Below are positions 42,187 to 50,741 of a stretch of DNA of 64,000 bases, one piece after another. Within the stretch, counting starts at the first letter, position 1. Each line of letters opens with the position of its first letter. The notes under the pieces were generated by a model, which was not told the DNA's origin, made no database searches, and saw nothing but the letters and a program-made list of their open reading frames with translations. The position numbers and the translations under genes are program-made. This stretch comes from Rhizobium leguminosarum (GTDB lineage: Bacteria; Pseudomonadota; Alphaproteobacteria; Rhizobiales; Rhizobiaceae), in the NCBI RefSeq assembly GCF_004123835.1, contig NZ_MZMU01000024.1, positions 372,001 through 436,000 of the forward strand, given 5' to 3'.

Positions 42187-43506
42187 TCATTTGCCAATAC
42201 AAAACTCCGAGAAGATCACCCCGAGCAATTGTTCGACATCCACTCGTCCGGTAATTCTGCCCAAGTACTCAGCGGCAATTCGCAGCTGCTCCGTTCGCAG
42301 TTCGAGATTCACATCCGGTTGCGATATGGCGGCATCAAGCGCTGCTAAACATTTCGCTAGCGAATCCTTATGCCGCTGCCGGCTGGGGATTGCCATAGAC
42401 AAGCCGGCAAAACGTCTCTCGACGATGTCGCCGATCAACCGTCGTAGTTCCGGCAGACCGTCACCCGTCGCGGTCGAAATCTGCAGATCATACCGACCCG
42501 AAGCTATTTCGGTCAGATCCTTCTTTGTCCCGACAGTAACATGCGGAGAGGACTGCTCCAAGTCGTCGGGAATCAGAGGTTTCGTCATGTCGACCAGCAA
42601 CAGGACAAGATCGGCATCACGTAGTGCCACGCGGGCGCGCCGCACACCTTCCATTTCGACTCTGTCATCCGCCTCGCGAAGACCCGCAGTGTCATAGAGC
42701 TTGATCAGGTAGCCATCAATGTCGAGATCAACCTGCAGGACATCGCGGGTGGTTCCGGCAATCTCCGTCACGATTGCGACGTCTCGACGCGCCAGAGCGT
42801 TCAATAGGCTCGATTTTCCAGCGTTCGGAGCGCCGGCGATGACCACCTTGAAGCCGTCTCGGATAATCTCGCCGGCCGAAGCTGCCGCCAGGTGATCCTC
42901 GATATCGCCGCGAAGCTTCGCCATATCGGCCCAGACCGCATCCGATACCGACCCTGGGACGTCATCCTCGTCAGGGAAATCAAGCTCCGCCTCGATCAGC
43001 GCCCGAGCGCGCGTTAATCGTTCCGCCCACGAATCGTAAATTGCAGAAAGCCCGCCTGCGCTATGTTCGACCGCAAGGCGCCGCTGCATTTCGGTCTCAG
43101 CGCCAATGAGGTCGGCCAGCCCCTCCACCTCGACGAGATCAAGTTTGCCGTTCTCGAAAGCCCGGCGGGAGAACTCACCCTCGACCGCCATCCGAACACC
43201 TGGAATATCGCCAAGCGCGTGAAACAGCGCCGCCAGCACGGCTCTGCTGCCGTGGATCTGCAGCTCGGCAACATCTTCGCCGGTAAACGAATTCGGAGCA
43301 GGGAAAAACAGCACAAGGCCGCTATCGATCGGCTGATTGTTACGAGTCCGAATCGTTCGGTGAGATGCATGCCGGGCTGCCGGAACGGATCCGACCAGCT
43401 GCACCAATATGGCTCTGGTTAGCGCGCCGCTGATTCGAACGACTGAAACACCCGAAGGCAGGGCACCGCTCGATAGCGCATATATGGTATCATTCAACAT
43501 GGCCAT
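42187..43506 (-). CDS. mnmE: tRNA modification GTPase MnmE
   Basis: This partner GTPase of MnmG has 439 residues. The N-terminal tetrahydrofolate-binding domain begins N-D-T-I-Y-A-L-S-S-G. The G domain carries the G1 motif G-A-P-N-A-G-K-S-S, the G3 motif D-T-A-G-L-R and the G4 T-K-K-D; the usual asparagine of N-K-x-D is replaced by threonine. The protein ends in the family C-terminus C-I-G-K with the catalytic cysteine. The start could be either ATG at 43506 or 43500; both begin the expected N-terminus. Confidence 0.95.
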   Translation of the reverse strand: MAMLNDTIYALSSGALPSGVSVVRISGALTRAILVQLVGSVPAARHASHRTIRTRNNQPIDSGLVLFFPAPNSFTGEDVAELQIHGSRAVLAALFHALGDIPGVRMAVEGEFSRRAFENGKLDLVEVEGLADLIGAETEMQRRLAVEHSAGGLSAIYDSWAERLTRARALIEAELDFPDEDDVPGSVSDAVWADMAKLRGDIEDHLAAASAGEIIRDGFKVVIAGAPNAGKSSLLNALARRDVAIVTEIAGTTRDVLQVDLDIDGYLIKLYDTAGLREADDRVEMEGVRRARVALRDADLVLLLVDMTKPLIPDDLEQSSPHVTVGTKKDLTEIASGRYDLQISTATGDGLPELRRLIGDIVERRFAGLSMAIPSRQRHKDSLAKCLAALDAAISQPDVNLELRTEQLRIAAEYLGRITGRVDVEQLLGVIFSEFCIGK

Positions 43507-43547
43507 ATCGCTTGGTCCGTTGGAATCGAAATCGATTCCTCTCAAAT

Positions 43548-43585
43548 AGAAAAGCTGGCGACATCATGACGATGCCTCCAGCTCT
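43548..43585 (-). terminator. Intrinsic terminator after rho
   Basis: On the minus strand, AGCTGGAGGCATC, a GTCAT loop and GATGTCGCCAGCT form a long, nearly perfect stem, followed by TTTTC. It lies between the rho stop and mnmE, so Rho expression has its own intrinsic end point. Confidence 0.7.
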
Positions 43586-43608
43586 CATAAGGTGAATCCG
43601 GCTAAGGA

Positions 43609-44874
43609 TTATGTGTTCATCGATTCGAAGAAGTCGGAATTGTTCTTTGTCTGCTTGAGCTTGTCGATAAGGAATTCGACCGCATCGGTCGTGCCCATCG
43701 GAGCAAGGATGCGGCGGAGCACGAAGATCTTCTGCAGATCCTGGCGCGGAACGAGAAGGTCCTCCTTGCGCGTGCCGGACTTCAGGATGTCCATTGCCGG
43801 GAAGATGCGCTTATCGGCGACCTTGCGATCGAGGACGATTTCCGAGTTGCCCGTGCCCTTGAATTCTTCGAAGATCACTTCATCCATGCGGCTGCCGGTA
43901 TCGATCAGCGCCGTCGCGATGATCGTCAAAGAGCCGCCTTCCTCGATGTTACGCGCCGCGCCGAAGAAGCGCTTCGGCCGCTGCAGAGCGTTGGCGTCCA
44001 CACCGCCCGTCAGGACCTTGCCTGACGAGGGAACGACCGTGTTATAGGCACGGCCCAAGCGCGTGATCGAATCGAGCAGGATGACAACGTCGCGTCCGTG
44101 TTCGACAAGGCGCTTGGCTTTCTCGATGACCATCTCGGCCACCTGCACGTGACGGACGGCTGGTTCGTCGAAGGTCGACGAGATAACCTCGCCGCGAACC
44201 GAGCGCTGCATGTCGGTCACTTCTTCGGGGCGTTCATCGATCAGCAGGACGATCAGATAGCACTCCGGATGGTTGGCGGTGATCGAATGCGCGATGTTCT
44301 GCAACAACACGGTTTTACCGGTACGCGGCGGCGCGACGATCAATCCACGCTGGCCCTTGCCGAGCGGCGCCACCAGGTCAATCACACGTGGCGACAGATC
44401 CTTGGTGGTGGGAATATCCAGTTCCATCTTGAAGCGCTCGTTCGGATAGAGCGGCGTCAGATTGTCGAAATGGACCTTGTGCCGGATCTGTTCCGGATCG
44501 TCGAAATTGATGGTGTTGACCTTGAGCAGCGCGAAATAGCGCTCGCCTTCCTTCGGTCCACGGATCGGGCCTTCGACGGTATCGCCGGTTTTCAGCGAAA
44601 AACGGCGGATCTGCGACGGAGAGATATAAATATCGTCCGGGCCCGGCAGGTAGTTCGCATTGGGCGACCGCAGGAAGCCGAAACCGTCCTGCAGCACCTC
44701 GACGACGCCTTCGCCGATGATTTCGACATCCTGGCTGGCAAGCATCTTGAGGATCGCAAACATCAGTTCCTGCTTGCGCATCGTGCTTGCATTCTCGACC
44801 TCGAGCGATTCGGCAAATGCCAGCAGATCCGTCGGGGATTTACTCTTAAGTTCCTGAAGCTTCATTTCAGCCAT
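43609..44874 (-). CDS. rho: Transcription termination factor Rho
   Basis: This hexameric RNA-dependent ATPase helicase of 421 residues is a little longer than E. coli Rho at its N-terminus. It has an N-terminal helix bundle, a cold-shock-like RNA-binding domain (G-F-G-F-L-R at about 70-75), Walker A A-P-P-R-T-G-K-T near 180-187, Walker B in L-I-V-L-L-I-D-E-R-P, and the Q-loop and R-loop region downstream. It has a 197-base leader up to hemJ with no recognised autoregulatory structure. Confidence 0.97.
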   Translation of the reverse strand: MAEMKLQELKSKSPTDLLAFAESLEVENASTMRKQELMFAILKMLASQDVEIIGEGVVEVLQDGFGFLRSPNANYLPGPDDIYISPSQIRRFSLKTGDTVEGPIRGPKEGERYFALLKVNTINFDDPEQIRHKVHFDNLTPLYPNERFKMELDIPTTKDLSPRVIDLVAPLGKGQRGLIVAPPRTGKTVLLQNIAHSITANHPECYLIVLLIDERPEEVTDMQRSVRGEVISSTFDEPAVRHVQVAEMVIEKAKRLVEHGRDVVILLDSITRLGRAYNTVVPSSGKVLTGGVDANALQRPKRFFGAARNIEEGGSLTIIATALIDTGSRMDEVIFEEFKGTGNSEIVLDRKVADKRIFPAMDILKSGTRKEDLLVPRQDLQKIFVLRRILAPMGTTDAVEFLIDKLKQTKNNSDFFESMNT

Positions 44875-45071
44875 GAAGTGACCAATACTCTTTTCAATTT
44901 CAAAGGGGAAAGGCGATGTTGGGTCGTATTCGGTACCGCGAAAGGGCTCGCAGACGACTGAACTCTACACACATGCCACGTAGATGAGATGCGCGGAAAA
45001 TAGCGACTCACAATCGCTGCCGCAAGAGGGCTGTTTAAAATGAAGCAAATTTAACCTGAGGACGATTTTCC

Positions 45072-45614
45072 TCAGAACGGCTTCACCACGACAAGGATGA
45101 CGATCAGGATCATCAGCAATGTCGGGGCTTCGTTCATGAACCGCCAATAGCGCGCCGAGCGGCGATTTTCATCCCGCTCGAAGGCCCTGACGGCGCGGCT
45201 GAAGAATATATGAACACCGGTCAGCAGTATGACGAGACCGATCTTGGCATGCAGCCAGCCGCCCTGGAATCCATAAACCGACCAGGCGAGATAGAGGCCA
45301 AAAATCCACGTCAACATCATCGCCGGCGTCATGATGATCCGAAGCAGCCGACGCTCCATCACCTTGAAGGTTTCCGACTGCACCGAGCCGGGCTCCGCAT
45401 CGGTGTGATAGATGAACAGCCTCGGCATATAAAACAGCCCGGCCATCCAGGAAATGACCGCGATGATATGCAGCGCCTTGATCCAGAGGTAGAGATTATC
45501 GGGGTTCCAGGCAAAAAGCCCGATCGCCATCAGCGCAAAGAAGGCCAGCGCAAAATGAGCCCGGCGCCGGGCGTAAGCGCCAGATCTCCGATCGGTCTGC
45601 TTTTCCATCGTCAC
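45072..45614 (-). CDS. hemJ: Protoporphyrinogen IX oxidase HemJ
   Basis: This 180-residue membrane protein of the HemJ (UPF0093) family oxidises protoporphyrinogen IX to protoporphyrin IX in haem synthesis. Four hydrophobic segments are visible. Conserved histidines appear in W-I-K-A-L-H-I-I-A-V-I-S-W near residue 45 and L-F-I-Y-H. A late R-F-M-N-E-A-P-T-L-L-M block follows. The GTG at 45614 overlaps the hemE stop (GTGA); an in-frame ATG at 45608 is the alternative. Pairing with hemE makes a haem gene pair. Confidence 0.92.
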   Translation of the reverse strand: MTMEKQTDRRSGAYARRRAHFALAFFALMAIGLFAWNPDNLYLWIKALHIIAVISWMAGLFYMPRLFIYHTDAEPGSVQSETFKVMERRLLRIIMTPAMMLTWIFGLYLAWSVYGFQGGWLHAKIGLVILLTGVHIFFSRAVRAFERDENRRSARYWRFMNEAPTLLMILIVILVVVKPF

Positions 45615-46642
45615 GCCCCGCCTCGCACACGATCCACCAGCAGACGCACATGCTCGGGGTCGGCCTGCGGTGTAATGCCGTGACCGAGATTGAAGATCAG
45701 CGGACCATTGCCGAGATGCTGCAGAATATCATCGATGCCTTCCTCCAGCGCCCGGCCGCCGGCAACGACGCGCATCGGATCGAGGTTGCCCTGAACCGGT
45801 CCGTCTTTCTGAAGTTCGGCTGCAAAGGCCAGCGGAACCGACCAGTCGAGGCCAATTGCATCTGCGCCCGTCTTCTGTCGATAGGTTTTCAGCTGGTAGC
45901 CGGCGCCCTTGGCAAAAGCGATGATGCGAGCATGTGGCCGTTGTGATTTGACCGAAGCGATCATCCGCGCAACCGGCCTGATCGCGAACGCCTCGAACTC
46001 CTTCTCGCCGAGAACACCAGCCCAGGAATCGAAGATCTGCACGGCATCGGCGCCGGCATCGATCTGGGCGACGAGATAATCGGCCGATACGTCGGCAAGC
46101 AGCATCAGCAGATGCTCGAAAGCGCGGGGATGCTTGTAGGCGAAGAGACGGGCAGGGGCCTGATCCGGCGTGCCGTGACCGGCGATCATGTAGGTCGCTA
46201 CCGTCCATGGCGCGCCGCAGAAGCCGAGCAGCGTCGTCTCCACTGGCAACTCTTCACGCAGCCGCCGCACCGTCTCCAGAACCGGCCTGAGATAATCGAC
46301 AACCTCTTCGCCGTTCAAACTGCCGATACCCGCTTCATCGATCGGATCCATCTCCGGGCCATGGCCCTCGGTGAACCGGACATTCCGCTTCATCGCGTCT
46401 GGGATGACCAGGATATCGGAAAACAGAATGGCCGCATCGAAGCCATAGCGGCGGATCGGCTGCAACGTCACTTCGACGGCATGGTCAGGCGTATAGCAGA
46501 GATCCAGAAAACTCCCTGCCTTCGCCCGCGTCTCCCGATATTCCGGGAGATAACGTCCTGCCTGTCTCATCAGCCAGAGAGGAGGAGGGGAGAGGCTTTC
46601 GCCACTCAAAACCCTCATGATCTTTCGGCGCGTATCGCTCAA
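45611..46642 (-). CDS. hemE: Uroporphyrinogen decarboxylase
   Basis: This enzyme decarboxylates uroporphyrinogen III to coproporphyrinogen III in the haem pathway. The signature R-Q-A-G-R-Y-L-P-E-Y lies at about residues 26-35, and the catalytic aspartate in F-S-D-I-L-V near 75. 343 residues is a normal length. Its upstream side is the predicted replication origin, as in Caulobacter and Rickettsia. It overlaps hemJ downstream. Confidence 0.97.
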   Translation of the reverse strand: MSDTRRKIMRVLSGESLSPPPLWLMRQAGRYLPEYRETRAKAGSFLDLCYTPDHAVEVTLQPIRRYGFDAAILFSDILVIPDAMKRNVRFTEGHGPEMDPIDEAGIGSLNGEEVVDYLRPVLETVRRLREELPVETTLLGFCGAPWTVATYMIAGHGTPDQAPARLFAYKHPRAFEHLLMLLADVSADYLVAQIDAGADAVQIFDSWAGVLGEKEFEAFAIRPVARMIASVKSQRPHARIIAFAKGAGYQLKTYRQKTGADAIGLDWSVPLAFAAELQKDGPVQGNLDPMRVVAGGRALEEGIDDILQHLGNGPLIFNLGHGITPQADPEHVRLLVDRVRGGA

Positions 46643-47043
46643 GCGCTTCTTCCCTATAAAATAACAAAGATATTTTAAAAGGTTTCTATTTCTTAGAGTC
46701 GGTGACTATCAAGGATTAAAATCCATCCACCGCCGATGCCATTTGTTGCGCGCCTGCAAAACAACATCGGAAAGATTTGTCCATCTCGTCCAAATTTCGG
46801 GGAGAAGCCGAATCCGAAAATGATTCCAAATCCTTCCAGCTCGGCAATTTTTCTCGTAGCTGTGGAAAGGCTGTGGACGAGGTTTCAAGAAGCCCAGCCC
46901 TTCCCCGTCGTCCACAGGGCCAACGGAAACCGTTCGGCAAAATCCGAAATGTGGATAAAGAGGCATGTTTTCCCTTGCCGGAGACTGCCTCGCCGCCGTA
47001 GCTCTGTTTCATCCAGTGTTTTCAACAGGCAGCGGAAAATAGC
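46643..47043. other. oriC: Predicted chromosomal replication origin oriC
   Basis: This 401-base gene-free region lies between hemE and ppsR, which are divergent. At the hemE side is an AT-rich block (about 46653-46720) that could unwind. In the right half are one perfect DnaA box (46950-46958) and two-mismatch versions at 46861-46869, 46872-46880 and 46908-46916. GANTC methylation sites occur at 46696, 46810 and 46822. hemE-adjacent origins are established for Caulobacter and S. meliloti. No CtrA box (TTAA-N7-TTAA) was found. Confidence 0.82.
46950..46958 (-). promoter_or_regulatory. DnaA box
   Basis: TGTGGATAA is the exact reverse complement of the consensus TTATCCACA. It is the only perfect copy in the predicted origin. 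Confidence 0.85.
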
Positions 47044-47865
47044 GTGGAGAACAGAACGAACTTCTTTCATCTGCATCTGATTTCTGACTCAACCGGAGAG
47101 ACTCTGATCTCCGCCGGGCGCGCCGCGTCGGCGCAGTTCAGATCGGCGCAGCCGATCGAACATGTCTATCCGTTGATCCGCAATCGCAAGCAACTGCTGC
47201 CGGTTCTGCAGGCGATCGATGACGCCCCCGGCATCGTACTCTACACCATTGTCGACCGGGAGCTTGCGAGCCTGATCGATGAGCGCTGCATCGAGATGGG
47301 CGTCGCCTCGGTGAATGTGCTGGAGCCGGTGATGAATGCCTTCCAGATCTATCTCGGCGCGCCGTCGCGCCGTCGGGTCGGAGCTCAGCATGTGATGAAT
47401 GCCGGCTACTTCGCGCGCATCGAAGCGCTGAATTTCACCATGGATCACGATGACGGCCAGATGCCCGACGATTACAATGACGCCGATGTCGTGATCATCG
47501 GTATCAGCCGTACATCGAAAACACCGACCAGCATCTACCTCGCCAACCGAGGCATCAAGACGGCGAACATTCCGATCGTCTATGGCGTGCCATTGCCGGA
47601 GAGCCTCTTCGTCGCAAGCAAGCCGCTGATTGTCTGCCTGATCGCCACCACCGACCGCATTTCCCAGGTGCGGGAAAATCGTGTGCTCGGGGTGACGCAG
47701 GGCTTCGATCGCGAACACTACACCGATCGCGCCGCGATTTCGGAGGAGCTGAAATATGCCCGCTCGCTTTGCGCTCGTCATAACTGGCCGCTGATCGACG
47801 TCACCCGCCGCTCAATCGAGGAAACAGCCGCGGCAATCGTTGCCCTGCGGCCGAAGCTGCGCTAA
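47044..47865 (+). CDS. ppsR: Pyruvate, phosphate dikinase regulatory protein (DUF299)
   Basis: This bifunctional ADP-dependent kinase / phosphorylase switches PEP synthase or pyruvate phosphate dikinase off and on. The N-terminal signature L-I-S-D-S-T-G-E-T lies at about residues 11-19, and a P-loop-like G-I-S-R-T-S-K-T-P is near 155. 273 residues is a usual size. The start is a GTG at 47044. It is the first gene rightward from the origin, as in Caulobacter and other Alphaproteobacteria. Confidence 0.92.
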   Translation: MENRTNFFHLHLISDSTGETLISAGRAASAQFRSAQPIEHVYPLIRNRKQLLPVLQAIDDAPGIVLYTIVDRELASLIDERCIEMGVASVNVLEPVMNAFQIYLGAPSRRRVGAQHVMNAGYFARIEALNFTMDHDDGQMPDDYNDADVVIIGISRTSKTPTSIYLANRGIKTANIPIVYGVPLPESLFVASKPLIVCLIATTDRISQVRENRVLGVTQGFDREHYTDRAAISEELKYARSLCARHNWPLIDVTRRSIEETAAAIVALRPKLR

Positions 47866-47898
47866 GCGCTGGCGAAAAGCCGGCACGCCGAGGAACCC

Positions 47899-48498
47899 AT
47901 GACACCGAAACTCATCCTTGCATCGTCGAGCCCCTTTCGCCGGATGCTGATGGAAAATGCAGGTCTGTCCTTCGAGGCGCATGCCGCAAGGATCGATGAA
48001 CGGGCCGTCGAAGCGCCGCTGGAAAAAGCCGGCACCAAGCCTGATGCCGTGGCCCTCGTCCTGGCCAGGGCCAAGGCGGAGGAAGTCAGCAGCCGTTTTC
48101 CGGATAGCCTGGTCATCGGTTCGGATCAAACAATGTCGCTCGGCGACAGCGTCTTCCACAAGCCGAAGGACCTGGCCGACGCGGCGAATCACCTTCAAGC
48201 TCTTTCCGGCGTAACCCACCGATTGAACAGCGCCGTCGCGATCGTCAGCGACGGCGTGGTCTTGTGGGAACATCTTGCGCATGCGGAATTGACGATGCGG
48301 CCGCTGACGGTGGAGTTCATCGCCAGACATCTGGCGCGGGTTGGCGAACGGGCGCTTTCCAGCGTCGGCGCCTATCAATTGGAGGGGGAGGGCATCCAGC
48401 TCTTCGAAAAGATCGAGGGCGATTATTTCACCATTCTCGGCTTGCCGATGCTGCCGCTCTTAAAAAAATTGCGAGAACTCGGAGCGATCGATGGGTGA
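47899..48498 (+). CDS. maf: Maf-like nucleoside triphosphate pyrophosphatase
   Basis: This cytoplasmic house-cleaning pyrophosphatase of 199 residues hydrolyses non-canonical nucleotides. The family N-terminus A-S-S-S-P-F-R-R and the active-site block V-I-G-S-D-Q-T-M are present. The gene overlaps aroE by eight bases, so it belongs to the ppsR-maf-aroE-coaE-dnaQ run. Which nucleotide it prefers is not evident. Confidence 0.92.
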   Translation: MTPKLILASSSPFRRMLMENAGLSFEAHAARIDERAVEAPLEKAGTKPDAVALVLARAKAEEVSSRFPDSLVIGSDQTMSLGDSVFHKPKDLADAANHLQALSGVTHRLNSAVAIVSDGVVLWEHLAHAELTMRPLTVEFIARHLARVGERALSSVGAYQLEGEGIQLFEKIEGDYFTILGLPMLPLLKKLRELGAIDG

Positions 48499-49348
48499 TT
48501 CACGTGAAACATTGGGACCGAAAGCGTTTGTCACGGGCTTTCCCATCAAGCATTCGCGCTCACCACTGATCCACGGATATTGGCTGAAGACGCTCGGTCT
48601 GCCGGGCAGCTACCGCGCTCATGAAGTGGCACCCGAGGCCTTTGCCGATTTCGTCGGTGCGCTGAAGGATGGCAGTTCCGGCTTTACCGGAGGCAATGTC
48701 ACCATTCCCCACAAGGAATTGGCGTTCCGGCTCGCCGACAAGCCGGACGCGCTATCGCACGAACTCGGCGCCGCCAACACGCTCTGGCTGGAGGATGGCG
48801 CTTTGCACGCGACGAATACCGACGGTCGCGGTTTCATCGCCAATCTCGACGAACGCCATCCGGGCTGGGACCGACATGGCACGGCCGTCGTCTTTGGCGC
48901 CGGCGGCGCCAGCCGGGCGATCATCCAGGCAGTCCGTGATCGCGGTTTCAAAGAGATCCACGTCGTCAACCGTACCGTCGAACGCGCGCGTGAACTCGCA
49001 GGTCGTTTTGGCCCGCGTGTTCGGGCCCACCCGGCCGGGGCGCTTGCCGAGGTGATGAGAGGCGCCGGCCTCTTCATCAATACCACCTCGCTCGGCATGG
49101 ACGGCGAGGCGGCGCCGCAACTCGATTTCTCGCCTCTTGCAGCCGATGCCGTTGTCACCGATATCGTCTATGTGCCCTTGAAGACGCCGATCCTGACGCA
49201 GGCGGAAGAGCAAGGATTTTCGACCGTCGATGGTCTCGGCATGCTCTTGCACCAGGCCGTGCCCGGATTCGAGAAATGGTTCGGTCAGCGTCCCATCGTT
49301 GACGCGGCGCTGCGCGCGCTCATCATCGCGGATATGGAAGCACACTGA
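48491..49348 (+). CDS. aroE: Shikimate 5-dehydrogenase
   Basis: This NADPH-dependent enzyme of the shikimate pathway has 285 residues. Substrate motifs are S-R-S-P-L-I-H-G-Y near residue 19 and N-V-T-I-P-H-K-E with the catalytic lysine. NADP binding is by G-A-G-G-A-S-R-A-I, and N-T-T-S-L-G-M is also present. Its first codons carry a parS-like site (48496-48511, encoding S-R-E-T). It overlaps maf upstream and coaE downstream. Confidence 0.95.
   Translation: MGDSRETLGPKAFVTGFPIKHSRSPLIHGYWLKTLGLPGSYRAHEVAPEAFADFVGALKDGSSGFTGGNVTIPHKELAFRLADKPDALSHELGAANTLWLEDGALHATNTDGRGFIANLDERHPGWDRHGTAVVFGAGGASRAIIQAVRDRGFKEIHVVNRTVERARELAGRFGPRVRAHPAGALAEVMRGAGLFINTTSLGMDGEAAPQLDFSPLAADAVVTDIVYVPLKTPILTQAEEQGFSTVDGLGMLLHQAVPGFEKWFGQRPIVDAALRALIIADMEAH
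48496..48511. other. parS: parS-like site 4 inside aroE
   Basis: TGATTCACGTGAAACA has one mismatch to the consensus (third base). It overlaps codons 3-7 of aroE and lies about 1.5 kb right of the predicted origin, on the opposite side from parAB. Confidence 0.85.
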
Positions 49349-49959
49349 TGCTGAAGATTGGTCTCACCGGCTCCATCGGAATGGGAAAATCGACGGCGGC
49401 AAAGCTCTTCGCCGATGCCGGAATCCCGGTGAACGATTCCGATGCCGTGGTCCACGAGCTCTATGCCGGCGAGGCTGCACCCCTGGTGAATGCCGCCTTC
49501 CCCGGCACGATGAAGGATGGAGCAGTCGACCGGCGTGAACTCGGCCGCCAGCTCGCTCTTGATCCTGACGGCTTCAAACGCCTGGAAGCGATCGTCCATC
49601 CGCTGGTTCGCAAACGCGAGACGGAATTTCTGAAGCGACAACGCGCCGCCGGCGCCGACATGGTATTGCTCGATATTCCATTACTTTTCGAAACCGGCGC
49701 CGAGGCAAGAGTGGATGTCATCGTCGTCGTCAGCACTGATCCACAGATTCAGCGCCAAAGGGTGCTTGCGCGCGAAGGCATGACCGAGGAAAAATTCGAC
49801 ATGATTCTCTCCCGCCAGACGCCGGACACGGAAAAACGGCGGCGGGCCGATTATCTGATCGACACCAGTCACAGTATCGCGACGACGAGGGGACGGGTGT
49901 TCGAGATCGTCGCCGACCTGAAAACGCGGATTGCCAAGGGAGATTTCCGGAATGCGTGA
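49348..49959 (+). CDS. coaE: Dephospho-CoA kinase
   Basis: This enzyme performs the last step of coenzyme A synthesis. The P-loop G-S-I-G-M-G-K-S-T lies at residues 8-16. Other family blocks are D-S-D-A-V and L-D-I-P-L-L-F-E. 203 residues. The start overlaps the aroE stop (TGATG). Its 3' end overlaps dnaQ by eight bases. Confidence 0.95.
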   Translation: MLKIGLTGSIGMGKSTAAKLFADAGIPVNDSDAVVHELYAGEAAPLVNAAFPGTMKDGAVDRRELGRQLALDPDGFKRLEAIVHPLVRKRETEFLKRQRAAGADMVLLDIPLLFETGAEARVDVIVVVSTDPQIQRQRVLAREGMTEEKFDMILSRQTPDTEKRRRADYLIDTSHSIATTRGRVFEIVADLKTRIAKGDFRNA

Positions 49960-50674
49960 GATCATCTTCGATACGGAAACCACCGGCCTCGACAACCGCG
50001 CCGACCGCATCATCGAAATCGGCGGCATCGAGCTCTTCAATCATTTCCCCACGGGCAACACGATCCATATCTTCATCAATCCTGGAGATCAGAAGGTTCA
50101 TCCGGATGCGCTAGCCGTGCACGGCATTACCGATGAATTCCTGAAGGACAAGCAGCCTTTCGCCGAGGTTGCCGAACAAATCCTTACCTTCTTCGGCGAT
50201 GCGAAGTGGATTGCCCATAACGCCACCTTCGATATGGGCTTCATCAACGCGGAATTCGCGCGGATCGGTTTACCGCCAATCCTGCCGGAAAGGGTGCTCG
50301 ACACGCTGTCGATGGCGCGGCGCAAACATCCGATGGGGCCGAATTCGCTCGATGCGCTTTGCCGGCGCTACGGCATCGATAATTCGCACCGGACCAAACA
50401 CGGCGCGCTGCTCGACTCCGAACTGCTTGCCGAAGTCTATATCGAGATGATCGGCGGCAGACAGGCAGCCCTTGGCCTCGGCATGGTCGGCAAATCCAAC
50501 CAGGCAGCTCGCGGTGACACGGGGATGGAAGACGATGTGGTGATTGCCGCCGTGCTCGAACGGCCCCGGCCGCTCGCCCCGCGCCTCAACCAAACCGAGG
50601 AGCAGGCGCATGAGGCGCTCGTCGCCAAGCTCGGTGAAAAAAGCGTCTGGGCGAAATACGCCAACCTCGATTAA
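49952..50674 (+). CDS. dnaQ: DNA polymerase III epsilon subunit
   Basis: This 3'-5' proofreading exonuclease of the replicase has 240 residues and the DEDDh fold: F-D-T-E-T-T-G-L (first D and E), H-N-A-T-F-D-M-G-F (second D), and H-R-T-K-H-G-A-L-L-D (the histidine and final D). A C-terminal tail would bind the alpha subunit. The start at 49952 is chosen for its GGGAG upstream and the eight-base overlap with coaE. It is the last gene of this plus-strand run. A strong hairpin follows. Confidence 0.95.
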   Translation: MREIIFDTETTGLDNRADRIIEIGGIELFNHFPTGNTIHIFINPGDQKVHPDALAVHGITDEFLKDKQPFAEVAEQILTFFGDAKWIAHNATFDMGFINAEFARIGLPPILPERVLDTLSMARRKHPMGPNSLDALCRRYGIDNSHRTKHGALLDSELLAEVYIEMIGGRQAALGLGMVGKSNQAARGDTGMEDDVVIAAVLERPRPLAPRLNQTEEQAHEALVAKLGEKSVWAKYANLD

Positions 50675-50692
50675 ACCGGTCCTCAACTGAAA

Positions 50693-50715
50693 ATGCCCGG
50701 GACCAGCCCGGGCAT
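50693..50715. terminator. Hairpin between convergent dnaQ and secB
   Basis: The perfect 9-bp stem ATGCCCGGG / CCCGGGCAT has a 5-nt loop. The minus-strand side is followed by TTTTC, so it is a better terminator for secB than for dnaQ. Confidence 0.75.
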
Positions 50716-50741
50716 CCGCATTTCAGACAAGAAAGAGCCGG

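Noticed and set aside
42176..42187. TTTCACCTGAAT near the third parS site
   Set aside because: It resembles parS but the central CACGTG is broken and one arm is altered; ParB binding is unlikely.
46643..47043. CtrA boxes (TTAA-N7-TTAA) in the predicted origin
   Set aside because: None found by eye. The region has TTAA tetramers but not at the required spacing.
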